From assembly GCA_017435505.1 (NCBI GenBank), contig JAFSEZ010000023.1:1-64000 (forward strand): a stretch of 64,000 nt of DNA, written 5' to 3'. The notes beneath the pieces were generated by a model that worked only from the letters and a program-made list of their open reading frames with translations, made no database searches and was not told where the DNA came from. Position numbers and translations under genes: made by a program. This document shows, piece by piece, positions 1-8,170 of the stretch. The DNA comes from Akkermansia sp. (GTDB lineage Bacteria > Verrucomicrobiota > Verrucomicrobiia > Verrucomicrobiales > Akkermansiaceae). How positions within the stretch are numbered: position 1 is the stretch's first letter; each line of letters begins with the position of its first letter.

Positions 1-37
1 CGGCTGGCGGGGTTCGTATGTATCGTGGGTGATGTGT

Positions 38-210
38 CCAGGGGGCAAGCCCCCTGGCTATTACTATGCCGCCCCGCAAGATGCGGGGCTCTTGTCTTGC
101 CGCGGCTCCCGCCGCGGGGAATTTCCCACCCGCGCACGGCGTGCGCGAAGTTCCCTGCGGAGCAAAGTTCCCCGTGCGCAGCACGAAGTTCCCGGAGGCG
201 AACAGCCTCC
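38..210. repeat. Cluster of GC-rich palindromes and GGGAACTT motifs
   Basis: This intergenic stretch is packed with inverted repeats. Stem-loops can be read at 38-57 (arms CCAGGGGGC/GCCCCCTGG), 71-89 (GCCCCGCA/TGCGGGGC), 100-117 (CCGCGGC/GCCGCGG), 131-147 (CGCGCAC/GTGCGCG) and 194-210 (GGAGGC/GCCTCC). Between the later hairpins the motif AAGTTCCC (GGGAACTT on the minus strand) recurs three times, with a related AATTTCCC near 120. No convincing gene is visible in bases 1-322. The arrangement resembles a REP-like intergenic repeat cluster; its function is not evident from this window. Confidence 0.6.
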
Positions 211-272
211 TTCTTCCCCCTCCGTTGCGCCCGCAGGGCGGTCTTCATGACGTGCGACACGAGTTCTCCGGG

Positions 273-306
273 AAAAAAATACCCCGGGCAGCGAGGCTAC
301 CCGGGG
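273..306 (-). terminator. Rho-independent terminator of rpoD
   Basis: On the minus strand a hairpin with seven-base arms (CCCCGGG at 300-306 and CCCGGGG at 282-288, 11-base loop) is followed by a run of seven T residues. It lies 17 bases downstream of the rpoD stop codon. Confidence 0.85.
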
Positions 307-322
307 AGGATAAGGTGCTTTG

Positions 323-2851
323 TTAGGAAACGGTGGAATCCAAGAAGCCCTTGATTTGGCCGATGCGCGTTGGGTGACGCAGTTTGCGGAGGGCTTTGGC
401 TTCAATCTGGCGAATGCGCTCGCGGGTGACGTTGAATTGGCGGCCCACTTCTTCGAGGGTGCGGGGGTTGCCATCCTTGAGGCCGAAGCGCTGTTCGATA
501 ACGGCTCGCTCACGCTCGTTGAGGGTGTTGAGCACGCCGGAGAGTTTTTCTCGCAGGGAGTTGAAGGCGGCACCATCCATGGGGTTTTCGGCGCTCTTGT
601 CTTCCAGGAAGTCACCGAAGGAGGTGTCATCGGAATCGCCGACGGGCTGCTGCATGGAGATGGGCTGTTGGGCCATTTTGAGGACGCTGCGCACGCGCTC
701 TACGGCCATGCCGCATTCGTTGGAGATTTCTTCGGGTGTGGGTTCGCGGCCGAAGTCCTGCACGAGCTTCTTCTGCACACGCATGAGCTTGTTGATGGTC
801 TCTATCATGTGCACGGGGATGCGGATGGTGCGGGCTTGGTCTGCAATGGAGCGGGTGATGGCCTGGCGAATCCACCAGGTGGCGTAGGTGGAGAATTTAT
901 AGCCACGGCGGTATTCAAATTTTTCCACAGCTTTCATGAGCCCCATGTTGCCTTCTTGGATAAGGTCGAGGAAAGCGAGACCGCGGTTGGTGTATTTTTT
1001 GGCAATGGAGATGACGAGGCGGAGGTTGGCCTCAATCATTTCTTTTTTGGCGTCCTTGGCTTCTTTCATGCTTTCGCGCATGGCCTTGTAGTTTTCCAAG
1101 AACTCCGGGATGGGCATCCAGAGTTGCATTTCGAACTCAGCGAGGGCCTCTTGGCTTTCCTTGTTTTCGGGGTGAGCCTCGTGGTTGCGGCGAAGTTTGA
1201 TGATGCGCTGGCGGATTTCGCGAAGGCGCGCGACAAAGTCCTCATATACTTTGCCCTTGAAGGAGAAGCGGCGGTACTGGGTGTCAAGTTCTTCGAGGAG
1301 GCGGTTGAATTCCTCTGCCGCAGCATCTACGCCTTTCTTGCGGCGGCGAGCTTTGCGCAGCTGGTTGTAGGCAGCTTGGGCATCGTCGTGCAGGTCGTAG
1401 ACTTTGTTGATGAGGGGCTGGATTTCCTTGAAGTACTGCTCACGGTGGTCGATGTTCTTGTCGGCCACAACGCGGTCGAAACGTTCTTTGTTTTGCAGGA
1501 TGCGCTGGGCTGTCTCCAGGTACAGCATGGCAACAACGCCGAATTTGTGCAGACGGTTCTGGAGTTCGCTTTCTGCTTGGTCGATGCGGCGGGAGAGGAT
1601 GACTTCCTGCTCGCGCTTGAGGAGTTCTTTCTGCCCCATTTGCTTGAGGTACATGCGCACGGGGTCATCGAGGATATCAAGCTTGGCTTCGAGTTTTTCG
1701 TTTTCGTCTTCCTCACCGGTCACGGCAAGGCGCTGACGATCTGTGTAGTTGTCTACATCGGAGGGGTCGATGATATCGAAGTTCATGCCGCGCAGGCGCT
1801 CCATGATTTCATCATGGTCTGCGGGGTTAATCATATCGCGCGGGAGAACCTCGTTGATGTCATCGTAGGTGAGGTAGCCATGGTCCATGGCCAGCACGAT
1901 GAGTTCGCGCACTTTTTCCTGCACACCGGGTGTGTCTACAATGCTGCCGGTGGTGGAATCACTGCTACGACCAAGTTTTAAGTCTTCCGAAGTAAGCGGG
2001 ACTATGACGGATTCATCCCGGACCTCAACACCGAGAGCATGCAAGCGCTCAAAAAGGCGCTCAGTATCCTGCTCCTCGTAGCCTTCCATGGGCAAGGAGG
2101 AGAAGATATCGTCATCCGTGACATAGCCGCCGTTTTTCTTGGCCAGTGCCAGGAGGTTTTTGAAGGCGTTTTTGAGGGTGATGTCATCCGGGAAATAATC
2201 CTGCAAGTCTTTGGCTGTGACGCGGGGAGGTGTGAAAGTGTTTTTGCGCTTGCTCTTGGGTTTTGAAGGGGTCTTCACCTTGGGGTCAACCGGTTGCTGC
2301 TCGGCCGGGAGCTGGGCTTCTACCGGGGCGGCAAGCTTGGACTCGGCTTTGGCAGCGGGGGCTTCTGCTTTCTTGGCGGCGGCGGGTTTCTTGGGCTCGG
2401 CCTTGGCAGCGGGGGCTGCTTTCTTGGCGGCGGCAGGTTTCTTGGGCTCGGCCTTGGCGGCGGGGGCTGCTGCTTTCTTGGCGGCGGCGGGTTTCTTGGG
2501 CTCAGTCTTGGCGGCGGGGGCTGCTGTCTTGGCGGCGGCAGGTTTCTTGGGCTCGGCCTTGGCGGCAGGGGCTGCTGCTGTCTTGGCGGCGGCGGGTTTC
2601 TTGGGCTCGGCCTTGGTGGCGGGGGCTGCTGCTTTCTTGGCAGCGGCAGGTTTCTTGGGCTCGGCCTTGGCAGCGGGGGCTGCTTTCTTGGCAGCGGCAG
2701 GTTTCTTGGGCTCAGCCTTGGCTGCGGGTTTGGTGGCAGGCTTGGCAGCAGATGCCTTGCTCCGGGTCTTTTGGGGCTCCGATTGCGTCACCTTCTTCTC
2801 ATTGACAGACTTTTGCGAGGCTTTCTCCTGCTTTTTCTTTGGCGTAGACAT
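323..2851 (-). CDS. rpoD: RNA polymerase primary sigma factor RpoD (sigma-70)
   Basis: This is the housekeeping sigma factor, which directs core RNA polymerase to most promoters. The C-terminal half has all the core regions: region 1.2 ([13 protein letters not shown]), region 2 ([17 protein letters not shown], then [17 protein letters not shown]), region 3, and region 4 ending in [17 protein letters not shown]. The start is placed at MSTPKKK; an upstream in-frame ATG is less likely. At 842 residues it is unusually long. Residues 45-167 are seven tandem 17-18-residue units of the type [17 protein letters not shown], like the tail of histone H1. Residues about 227-279 and 310-362 look like two copies of the sigma region 1.1 fold, each with the pattern L..LAK..GY.T.DDI...LP. 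The gene stands alone, with its own promoter and terminator. Confidence 0.97.
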   Translation of the reverse strand: MSTPKKKQEKASQKSVNEKKVTQSEPQKTRSKASAAKPATKPAAKAEPKKPAAAKKAAPAAKAEPKKPAAAKKAAAPATKAEPKKPAAAKTAAAPAAKAEPKKPAAAKTAAPAAKTEPKKPAAAKKAAAPAAKAEPKKPAAAKKAAPAAKAEPKKPAAAKKAEAPAAKAESKLAAPVEAQLPAEQQPVDPKVKTPSKPKSKRKNTFTPPRVTAKDLQDYFPDDITLKNAFKNLLALAKKNGGYVTDDDIFSSLPMEGYEEQDTERLFERLHALGVEVRDESVIVPLTSEDLKLGRSSDSTTGSIVDTPGVQEKVRELIVLAMDHGYLTYDDINEVLPRDMINPADHDEIMERLRGMNFDIIDPSDVDNYTDRQRLAVTGEEDENEKLEAKLDILDDPVRMYLKQMGQKELLKREQEVILSRRIDQAESELQNRLHKFGVVAMLYLETAQRILQNKERFDRVVADKNIDHREQYFKEIQPLINKVYDLHDDAQAAYNQLRKARRRKKGVDAAAEEFNRLLEELDTQYRRFSFKGKVYEDFVARLREIRQRIIKLRRNHEAHPENKESQEALAEFEMQLWMPIPEFLENYKAMRESMKEAKDAKKEMIEANLRLVISIAKKYTNRGLAFLDLIQEGNMGLMKAVEKFEYRRGYKFSTYATWWIRQAITRSIADQARTIRIPVHMIETINKLMRVQKKLVQDFGREPTPEEISNECGMAVERVRSVLKMAQQPISMQQPVGDSDDTSFGDFLEDKSAENPMDGAAFNSLREKLSGVLNTLNERERAVIEQRFGLKDGNPRTLEEVGRQFNVTRERIRQIEAKALRKLRHPTRIGQIKGFLDSTVS
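2351..2719 (-). repeat. Tandem repeat encoding the RpoD Lys/Ala/Pro tail
   Basis: Seven direct repeats of 51 or 54 bases encode units built on EPKKPAAAK. Units differ by K/T, A/T and A/E substitutions and by one extra alanine codon, so the array has diverged slightly but stays in frame. Such an array could expand or contract between strains. Confidence 0.9.
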
Positions 2852-2872
2852 GATATGAACAGAAAAATTGAG

Positions 2873-2920
2873 TGTATACTCCACCCTTTACACATTTTGT
2901 CAAGTTTTTGGCAAAATGTG
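2873..2920 (-). promoter_or_regulatory. Candidate rpoD promoter within an inverted repeat
   Basis: On the minus strand TTGACA (2898-2903) is followed after 19 bases by TATACA (2873-2878), ending 21 bases before the rpoD ATG. The spacing is longer than in the other promoters here. The -35 box overlaps one arm of a perfect nine-base inverted repeat (CACATTTTG at 2891-2899, CAAAATGTG at 2912-2920), which could be an operator. Confidence 0.45.
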
Positions 2921-3048
2921 CGGGCATTCTAACACAGATACAGGGCGCGTCAAGTACCAATTCTGCAATATGACATAAAAACCCGCAATCATCTGTCTCC
3001 CGCATTTCCGGGCAGTGGCATCCCATGGCGCATGGTCACATGCAGAGC

Positions 3049-3597
3049 TCAGGCATGCAGGACGCGCAAGAGATGAGCCAAGGGCAAGCCTACGATGTTA
3101 TCGTAATCTCCTTCTATTTTTTCGATAATCAAATCGCCGTGCTCTTGGATGGCGTAGGCACCGGCTTTATCGAACACGTGAACCAGCTCCATATATTGAG
3201 CAATGGCCTGCGGGCTGAGGGGGCGAAAGGTGACATAACTTTTCTCTGCAAAATCGCGCCGCTCCCCACCGGGCATGAAGACGGCTACTGCCGTGCAGAC
3301 GCAATGGGTGCGACCTTGCAGCGTAGCCAGCATGCGGGTGGCTTCCTCTGCATTTGCGGGTTTGCCCAGTGGCAAGCCATCGATAAACACGAGTGTATCC
3401 GCCCCGATGACGATATGCTCCGGAAAGTCTTGTGCCACGGCAGCGGCTTTGGCTGCGGCATTGCGGGCACACAATTCTTCCGGCGGCAGGGCGGCATCGT
3501 GTTCTTCCGCCACATCTTTGACGATGACTCGGAATGGCACGCCTGCGCGAGCCAGCAGCTCGCGGCGGCGGGGAGACTGCGATGCAAGAATCAGCAT
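3049..3597 (-). CDS. maf: Maf/YceF family nucleoside triphosphate pyrophosphatase
   Basis: Maf proteins hydrolyse non-canonical or canonical NTPs to the monophosphate and have been linked to septum control and housecleaning. The 182-residue product begins with the family signature MLILASQSPRRRELL, carries GADTLV and the GKPANAEEA segment, and ends with the conserved GDYDNIVGLPL stretch. The ATG overlaps the end of ilvA by seven bases, so translation is probably coupled and the two genes are co-transcribed. The Maf subtype (dTTP/UTP or other) cannot be set reliably by eye. Confidence 0.93.
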   Translation of the reverse strand: MLILASQSPRRRELLARAGVPFRVIVKDVAEEHDAALPPEELCARNAAAKAAAVAQDFPEHIVIGADTLVFIDGLPLGKPANAEEATRMLATLQGRTHCVCTAVAVFMPGGERRDFAEKSYVTFRPLSPQAIAQYMELVHVFDKAGAYAIQEHGDLIIEKIEGDYDNIVGLPLAHLLRVLHA

Positions 3598-5162
3598 GAT
3601 GTTCTGCCGATGGGAGACATCTGATCCAGCACGCGGTGGCGCACCTTGTCGGGGAGTTCGTGAATCCCCTGAATGGTGGTGCCGCGCAATTCTTCCGCGC
3701 GTTTGCGGCATGCTTCGCGATCCTCTTTGCTGGTGAACTCCAAGCCGACCATGGCGCGGCCCACATGTTCGCCGGAATAGCGGTAGTTGAAGTAGCACAG
3801 GTTGGCGTACTCGCCCATCACGCGCATGAACTCAATGAATGCACCGGGGCGTTCCGGGAACTCGATGACGAAGAACACGGGGTGACTAAGGTGCACGCGG
3901 TCATAGGAAATCATGCGGAAGTGTACATCTTCATCCGCAGTCACATCCTCTGCCTGCATGCCACGGGTACTCAGGCGCCGGCGAATTTCCTCGAACTGCG
4001 CGGCTGTGCCCAGCACACCAAAGACCGGATGCTGAATATCCCCCTCGATGCGGCCATACTGCACATCCATGAGTTGCACCCCCTCCGGGATATTTTTGAG
4101 GTATTTGATGATTTGCCCGCGTTTGGTTTCCATGGGGATGCGCAGATATCGCAGCTCACGGTTGGTCTCGCGCACGCCGCCACGGCTGGCCACCACCCCC
4201 AGCTGAGAAAAATCCATATTGGCACCGGAAAGCACAACAAGGCAGCGTTCGCCCGGTTTGACGAGACCTTTGTCCCAATCTTGCAGGAAAGCGGCCAACC
4301 CCATGGCACCGGAGGGTTCCGGCACGACGCGCAAGCTGTTCCAGATGGAGCGAATGGCCTGGCAAACCTCATCATTGGTGACGGTTACATACTCATCCAA
4401 GAGCTCGCGGCAGAGCTCGAACGTGTGCTCACCGGCCTTGCGTACGGCCGTGCCATCGCAGAAGACATCTACATAGCTCAATTCCTCGCGGTAGCCCTTT
4501 TCTACGGCCAATTTCATGGATGCTTGGTTCACGCCCTCTACCCCGATGCAACGGCAGACGGGCCAGAAATGTTTGAACCAGCAGGCACAGCCGGAAGCCA
4601 AGCCGCCGCCACCGATTTGCAGGTATACACGATCAAAAGGCCCCTGCCCGCTCATGACCACTTCATCTGCCAACGTTCCTTGACCACCCATGGTGTATAT
4701 ATCATCATAGGGGTGCACAAAGGTGAGTTTGTTCTGCTCGGCATACTCGTGCGCGGCGGCCGAGGCTGCATCGTACGAGTCTCCCACCAACACGATTTCC
4801 ACATGCTCGCCGCCATGCATCTTCACGGCGTTTTGTTTCACCGCCGGAGTGGAGCGCGGCATGAATATATGCGCTTGGCACCCCAAACGAGCCGCAGCAA
4901 GAGCTACACCCTGGCCATGATTGCCGGCACTGGCTGCCACCACACCACGAGCTCGATCCGCAGGGCTAAGCTTGGCCATGCAGTTGTATGCACCGCGCCA
5001 TTTGTAGGCTTTGATGGGGCCCAAATCCTCTCGTTTGGCGTACACCACCGCGTCTATCCCCGGCAGTTTGATTTGCTGCAACGGGGTGGGGTCTCCCACA
5101 GCGTACACACGCTGGCGGGCCTGCAAAATCTCATCAAACAGTTGTTCTTGAAGATCACTCAT
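3591..5162 (-). CDS. ilvA: Threonine ammonia-lyase (threonine dehydratase), biosynthetic type
   Basis: This PLP enzyme deaminates threonine to 2-oxobutyrate, the first step of isoleucine synthesis. The PLP lysine lies in AYKWRGAYN (about residue 54), followed by ASAGNHGQG and the phosphate-binding GGGGL loop. The 523-residue length and C-terminal segments such as HPVFFVIEFPERPGAF indicate two ACT-like regulatory domains, as in the isoleucine-feedback-inhibited form. The ATG at 5162 (MSDLQEQLF) was chosen because a TTGCCA-N17-TAGAAT promoter sits just upstream; an open frame extends farther but is not plausible. It overlaps maf by seven bases. Confidence 0.95.
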   Translation of the reverse strand: MSDLQEQLFDEILQARQRVYAVGDPTPLQQIKLPGIDAVVYAKREDLGPIKAYKWRGAYNCMAKLSPADRARGVVAASAGNHGQGVALAAARLGCQAHIFMPRSTPAVKQNAVKMHGGEHVEIVLVGDSYDAASAAAHEYAEQNKLTFVHPYDDIYTMGGQGTLADEVVMSGQGPFDRVYLQIGGGGLASGCACWFKHFWPVCRCIGVEGVNQASMKLAVEKGYREELSYVDVFCDGTAVRKAGEHTFELCRELLDEYVTVTNDEVCQAIRSIWNSLRVVPEPSGAMGLAAFLQDWDKGLVKPGERCLVVLSGANMDFSQLGVVASRGGVRETNRELRYLRIPMETKRGQIIKYLKNIPEGVQLMDVQYGRIEGDIQHPVFGVLGTAAQFEEIRRRLSTRGMQAEDVTADEDVHFRMISYDRVHLSHPVFFVIEFPERPGAFIEFMRVMGEYANLCYFNYRYSGEHVGRAMVGLEFTSKEDREACRKRAEELRGTTIQGIHELPDKVRHRVLDQMSPIGRTSC

Positions 5163-5176
5163 GGCTATGCGTGTGC

Positions 5177-5205
5177 ATTCTACATGGCTAGCCCCCGCTT
5201 GGCAA
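5177..5205 (-). promoter_or_regulatory. Promoter of ilvA-maf
   Basis: TTGCCA (5200-5205) and TAGAAT (5177-5182) on the minus strand are 17 bases apart. The ilvA ATG lies 14 bases beyond the -10 box, giving a leader of only about 7 bases. Confidence 0.75.
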
Positions 5206-5353
5206 GTCTGATTCGCACCGCGCACGCAATTAATCACGTGCGGGAAATGGTAAAAGCAGGTGAGACTCCAACGAAAGCCCCAAAAAACCACTTTCGCTTC
5301 CTCAAAAAAAGGAGAGGAGTGCCCGCATGCCGCCATAACACAACAATGGGGGT

Positions 5354-5624
5354 GGATTTGCCTCGTTTTTGAGCCAATTCACCGCTATCGTTTCGGTGAG
5401 CGCATTTGTGAGGTATCTGCTTTGTGGCGACTGTTTTTTCAGGCAATGCGGTTCGCCGGTACTGCGAAACGAAAATAAGGAAAGTGCTTATTTTCGTTTC
5501 GCGCCGCAAGTGAAAATAAGCGCAACGTTCATTTTCACTTCTTCCCAAAATGCCGATGCGCTACGCGCGCTGTCGTTTTGAGAGAGAAAAACGGAGGATT
5601 GGCCTTGTTTTTGAGTCAATACAC
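5354..5624. repeat. Direct repeats flanking two strong hairpins
   Basis: A 29-base sequence at 5354-5382 recurs at 5596-5624 with four mismatches (core GTTTTTGAG, then CAAT). Between the copies is a perfect 16-base-arm inverted repeat (5464-5479 with 5487-5502, containing CGAAACGAAAATAAG) and a second with ten-base arms (AAGTGAAAAT 5508-5517, ATTTTCACTT 5531-5540). No gene is seen between 5206 and 5643. The layout suggests a small non-coding repeat element. Confidence 0.6.
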
Positions 5625-5643
5625 GCATTTCGGAGCTTGAAGC

Positions 5644-5672
5644 TTGACAGCGCGGGGGACAAGCCGTAAGAT
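5644..5672 (+). promoter_or_regulatory. Promoter with ATG six bases beyond the -10
   Basis: TTGACA (5644-5649), 17 bases, TAAGAT (5667-5672), then six bases and ATG at 5679. The start site would fall at or very near the start codon, so a leaderless transcript is predicted. Confidence 0.75.
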
Positions 5673-5678
5673 GAGCGC

Positions 5679-6089
5679 ATGTTCCGATTCTGCTTCAGTA
5701 CTGCAATCATGGGAGTGGCGGCTATGGTGGCACATGCCGGTGAGGATGATGCCGCATTGACAGCTGCGTATGATAGGCTGCTCAAGGGGTTGCAGGAAGA
5801 AGTGCGCCTTCTTTCCTCCATCACGGATACGGCTACGGCGCAAGCAGCCGTAGAACCATTGAAAGCCAATGGTGCAACTCTGGCGCAGCGTGTGGATGGG
5901 GTGTCGGATAAAGCGCTCTGGAATTATATTGACAACACGCACGATAACAAGCTTCCTCTTATCGAGATGATACAACGGCTCTCTGCGCAGTTCACCCGTC
6001 TGCAAAAAGCCAATTTTTATGGTTGCTATGAATTGCAAGATGCCCTGAGGCCGCAACTGGAGCCCAATCCTGACAAGATGCGCGATTAA
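5679..6089 (+). CDS. Small exported protein of unknown function
   Basis: The 136-residue product has a signal peptide (MFRFCFSTAIMGVAAMVAHA, with likely cleavage after AHA) and a mature, mostly helical region rich in Leu, Ala, Gln and charged residues, probably a small periplasmic helical protein. I do not recognise a family. It ends convergently with the gene on the other strand, the two stop codons overlapping at 6086-6089. It has its own promoter and no visible operon partner. Confidence 0.75.
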   Translation: MFRFCFSTAIMGVAAMVAHAGEDDAALTAAYDRLLKGLQEEVRLLSSITDTATAQAAVEPLKANGATLAQRVDGVSDKALWNYIDNTHDNKLPLIEMIQRLSAQFTRLQKANFYGCYELQDALRPQLEPNPDKMRD

Positions 6090-6385
6090 TGCGCCATCTC
6101 TTCGGTGGTATCATCCCCCTTTTCCTTGCGGCGCAGCAAGTCTTGCAAGTGAGCCAACTCCTCATCCATGTAGGCAGAGAGGTCTTGGCGGTGATGGGCC
6201 ATTTGCGAGAAGACCGAATCCCTGTAGTCTACAGCGTGGCGGTAGGACTCCTCCTCCGAGCCGTATTGCAAATCAGAAAAATAGCGGGTGATGATGCGGC
6301 CACAGCGCTGAATACTGACACGCCAACCCAAAAAATCGGTACTTTCGTATGTGTAGCGGGTGATGTTTTTGTTTTTCTTGCTCAT
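6086..6385 (-). CDS. Small basic protein with an AP2-like segment
   Basis: The 99-residue product has an N-terminal basic stretch and a central segment of the form GWRVSIQRCGRIITRYF..EEESYRHAVDYRD, which resembles the three-strand plus helix pattern of AP2/integrase-type DNA-binding domains. The helical C-terminus is acidic and basic in alternation. A DNA-binding role is an inference from this pattern only. An alternative start lies at 6403. It is separated from rplY by a bidirectional terminator and overlaps its convergent neighbour by four bases. Confidence 0.65.
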   Translation of the reverse strand: MSKKNKNITRYTYESTDFLGWRVSIQRCGRIITRYFSDLQYGSEEESYRHAVDYRDSVFSQMAHHRQDLSAYMDEELAHLQDLLRRKEKGDDTTEEMAH

Positions 6386-6484
6386 GACAATTTGCTTGTG
6401 CATGAGAGCTGACTCCGCGACTCGCCACACGGTTCAATAACTTGCAGCGTTTTACGCCTAACCGATGTACCCAAAATACAAAAG

Positions 6485-6514
6485 AGGTGGCTTCCCGAAG
6501 AAAGCCACCTTTTT
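6485..6514. terminator. Bidirectional rho-independent terminator
   Basis: Arms AGGTGGCTT (6485-6493) and AAGCCACCT (6502-6510) form a strong hairpin with T-rich tracts on both strands. On the minus strand it ends the rplY transcript. Confidence 0.8.
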
Positions 6515-6540
6515 GGAAATAATAGGCGTTGCGCCGCGCA

Positions 6541-7095
6541 TCAGGGCTTCACCACGGAAGCCAGCACCACTGTACCATTGAAAGAAGTGGTGACATTGGC
6601 GGGCATCTCCACCTGAGCCAAACGGCAGGACTCGCCAAGCTTGACAGCGGAAATATCGGCAGTCACGAACTCGGGGATGTCCTTCACGGCGCACTTCACG
6701 GGGATTTCGCGCACGATGTGGTTTACCACACCACCCATGGCCACACCCACGGGGGAACCCACGAGCTTCACCTTGGTCTTGGTCTTCACCACGGTGTCGG
6801 GGGTGACGGCGATGAAGTCAAGGTGCATGGTGGAGTCGGTCAGGAAGTTGCGCTGCACGTCCTTGAGGATGGCGAGAATCTCGGTGCCATCGAGGTCGAG
6901 CTTCACGAGGATGCTGTCGGTATCGGTGGAGTTGAGAAGCACGCGCACATCGGACACGGTGGCTTGAATGTTGATGTTGCCATCTACAGCGGGACCGTAC
7001 ACAACACCGGGAACGATGCCCTGAGCACGCAGAGCGTTGAGCTTGCCGGTACCGATGGTGTCGCGCTTGCTGACCTTGAGAGAATACTGAGTCAT
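6541..7095 (-). CDS. rplY: Large ribosomal subunit protein bL25, CTC type
   Basis: bL25 binds 5S rRNA in the large subunit. The 184-residue product has the N-terminal L25 beta barrel (SLKVSKRDTIGTGKLNALR, IVPGVVYGP) and the extra C-terminal TL5/CTC domain found in many bacteria (HIVREIPVKCAVKDIPEFV). The length fits the two-domain CTC form. No pth gene follows, unlike in many genomes; instead a terminator closes the transcript about 30 bases after the stop. Confidence 0.95.
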   Translation of the reverse strand: MTQYSLKVSKRDTIGTGKLNALRAQGIVPGVVYGPAVDGNINIQATVSDVRVLLNSTDTDSILVKLDLDGTEILAILKDVQRNFLTDSTMHLDFIAVTPDTVVKTKTKVKLVGSPVGVAMGGVVNHIVREIPVKCAVKDIPEFVTADISAVKLGESCRLAQVEMPANVTTSFNGTVVLASVVKP

Positions 7096-7215
7096 GATTT
7101 GAATGTATCTGCTTGAAATTGAGGTTTGTTTGGAGATCTTCCGACGTCGGTGCGCGGTATAAAGTCACCCGCCGGGTTTTGCTCACTCCTGCCAGCGGGA
7201 CAAGAGCGGAGCCGC

Positions 7216-7244
7216 AGGATGCCACTTTTGTTAACGAAAGTCAA
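7216..7244 (-). promoter_or_regulatory. Weak candidate promoter of rplY
   Basis: TTGACT (7239-7244), 17 bases, CATCCT (7216-7221) on the minus strand. It would leave an rplY leader of about 110 bases, long for this genome, so it is less certain than the others. Apart from this and the plus-strand promoter, the 7096-7294 spacer shows nothing clear. Confidence 0.35.
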
Positions 7245-7294
7245 GCAAAATCCTACGAAAAAAGAGCTTGCATGCGTCAGCACAGCGTTTTTTA

Positions 7295-7323
7295 TTGCAG
7301 CGGCACAGATATCATGCTAGAAA
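7295..7323 (+). promoter_or_regulatory. Promoter of the 7333 lipoprotein gene
   Basis: TTGCAG (7295-7300), 17 bases, TAGAAA (7318-7323), then nine bases and the ATG. Confidence 0.65.
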
Positions 7324-7332
7324 AGTGGGCAT

Positions 7333-8094
7333 ATGAAGCACATTTTTACATTAGCAATCCTGTTGAGCAGCATGTTGGTTGTCTCATGTAGCCAACACAG
7401 TATGATATCAGAGAGCGGGTTGTACAATGTAACCTTGCATGAAAAGCTCAAGGCACCGGTAGATGGCATTTGGACCTGGGGCAAGGGCAACCCCTACCTG
7501 CACCAGAAGAGTGGCTATATCTACATAGCACCACTGGACGTACGATTGGCTGCAGCAAAACACCCGGACATGGCACCGCTGATGCGCCCGCAGATGTATG
7601 ATTACATGGTGCAAGCCTTTGTGGAAATGCTGAATGATGCCAACCGTAAGAATAATACGAACTGGAAGTTGACTGATAACCCGGCACAAGCACACGTGCG
7701 CATAGACTCGGCTTTGGTGCACTTTGAGCCGCAAAAGCCCGGGCTGAAAGTGCTCGGCAAAGTGATGGGCTATATGGCACCGGTTCCCGGAGTGAGCCAA
7801 GTACTTGCCAAGTTTTCCAAGGGCGACATCACGATTGAAGCCACCATCCGCGACTGCAAGAACAACCGGTTACTGATGGCGCTGAAGGATTCCAACCGCA
7901 AGAGCACCCGCCTGTTTCGCGAAGATGGGTACAGCAAAACCGGCAACGCTGATGTGAACCTGAAGTCATGGGCGCGTCTGCTGGCGCACATCTGCCGCGG
8001 TGCCTGGTATGATGAATTGGGCCACTCCACCATGCAGGAGCAGTTCAAGGATTACACCTATGCAGAGGCGCTGATTGATTATCTGAAAGACTGA
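7333..8094 (+). CDS. Lipoprotein, DUF3313-like
   Basis: The 253-residue product begins with a lipoprotein signal peptide ending in LVVSC, so it should be anchored in the outer membrane or periplasmic face. The mature part has a glycine/tyrosine-rich start (KSGYIYIAPLDVRL) and a core with alternating strands (ADVRIDSALVHFEP-like, DITIEATIRDCKNNRLLMA) that resembles DUF3313 lipoproteins of unknown function. The ending DYTYAEALIDYLKD is helical. It is a single-gene unit between its own promoter and the RNase R gene. Confidence 0.75.
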   Translation: MKHIFTLAILLSSMLVVSCSQHSMISESGLYNVTLHEKLKAPVDGIWTWGKGNPYLHQKSGYIYIAPLDVRLAAAKHPDMAPLMRPQMYDYMVQAFVEMLNDANRKNNTNWKLTDNPAQAHVRIDSALVHFEPQKPGLKVLGKVMGYMAPVPGVSQVLAKFSKGDITIEATIRDCKNNRLLMALKDSNRKSTRLFREDGYSKTGNADVNLKSWARLLAHICRGAWYDELGHSTMQEQFKDYTYAEALIDYLKD

Positions 8095-8154
8095 GCAGGA
8101 AGAAAGTCACACAGTATTTTACCGGACGAGCCCTGTGCCGAACAGGGCCATTCG

Positions 8155-8163
8155 TGGTATAAA
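8155..8163 (+). promoter_or_regulatory. Extended -10 promoter of rnr
   Basis: TGGTATAAA (8155-8163) is an extended -10 (TGn before TATAAA). The ATG at 8171 follows after seven bases. No good -35 box is visible at the usual distance, consistent with an extended -10 promoter. Confidence 0.5.
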
Positions 8164-8170
8164 GAAAGCC

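Noticed and set aside
320..1981. Open frame of 553 codons on the plus strand over rpoD
   Set aside because: It is the reverse-strand shadow of the sigma factor gene; its composition (many Phe, Gly, Val, His) is typical of such frames.
7096..7294. Autoregulatory ribosomal-protein leader upstream of rplY
   Set aside because: Only scattered short complementarities are visible, and bL25 leaders of known type are not recognised.
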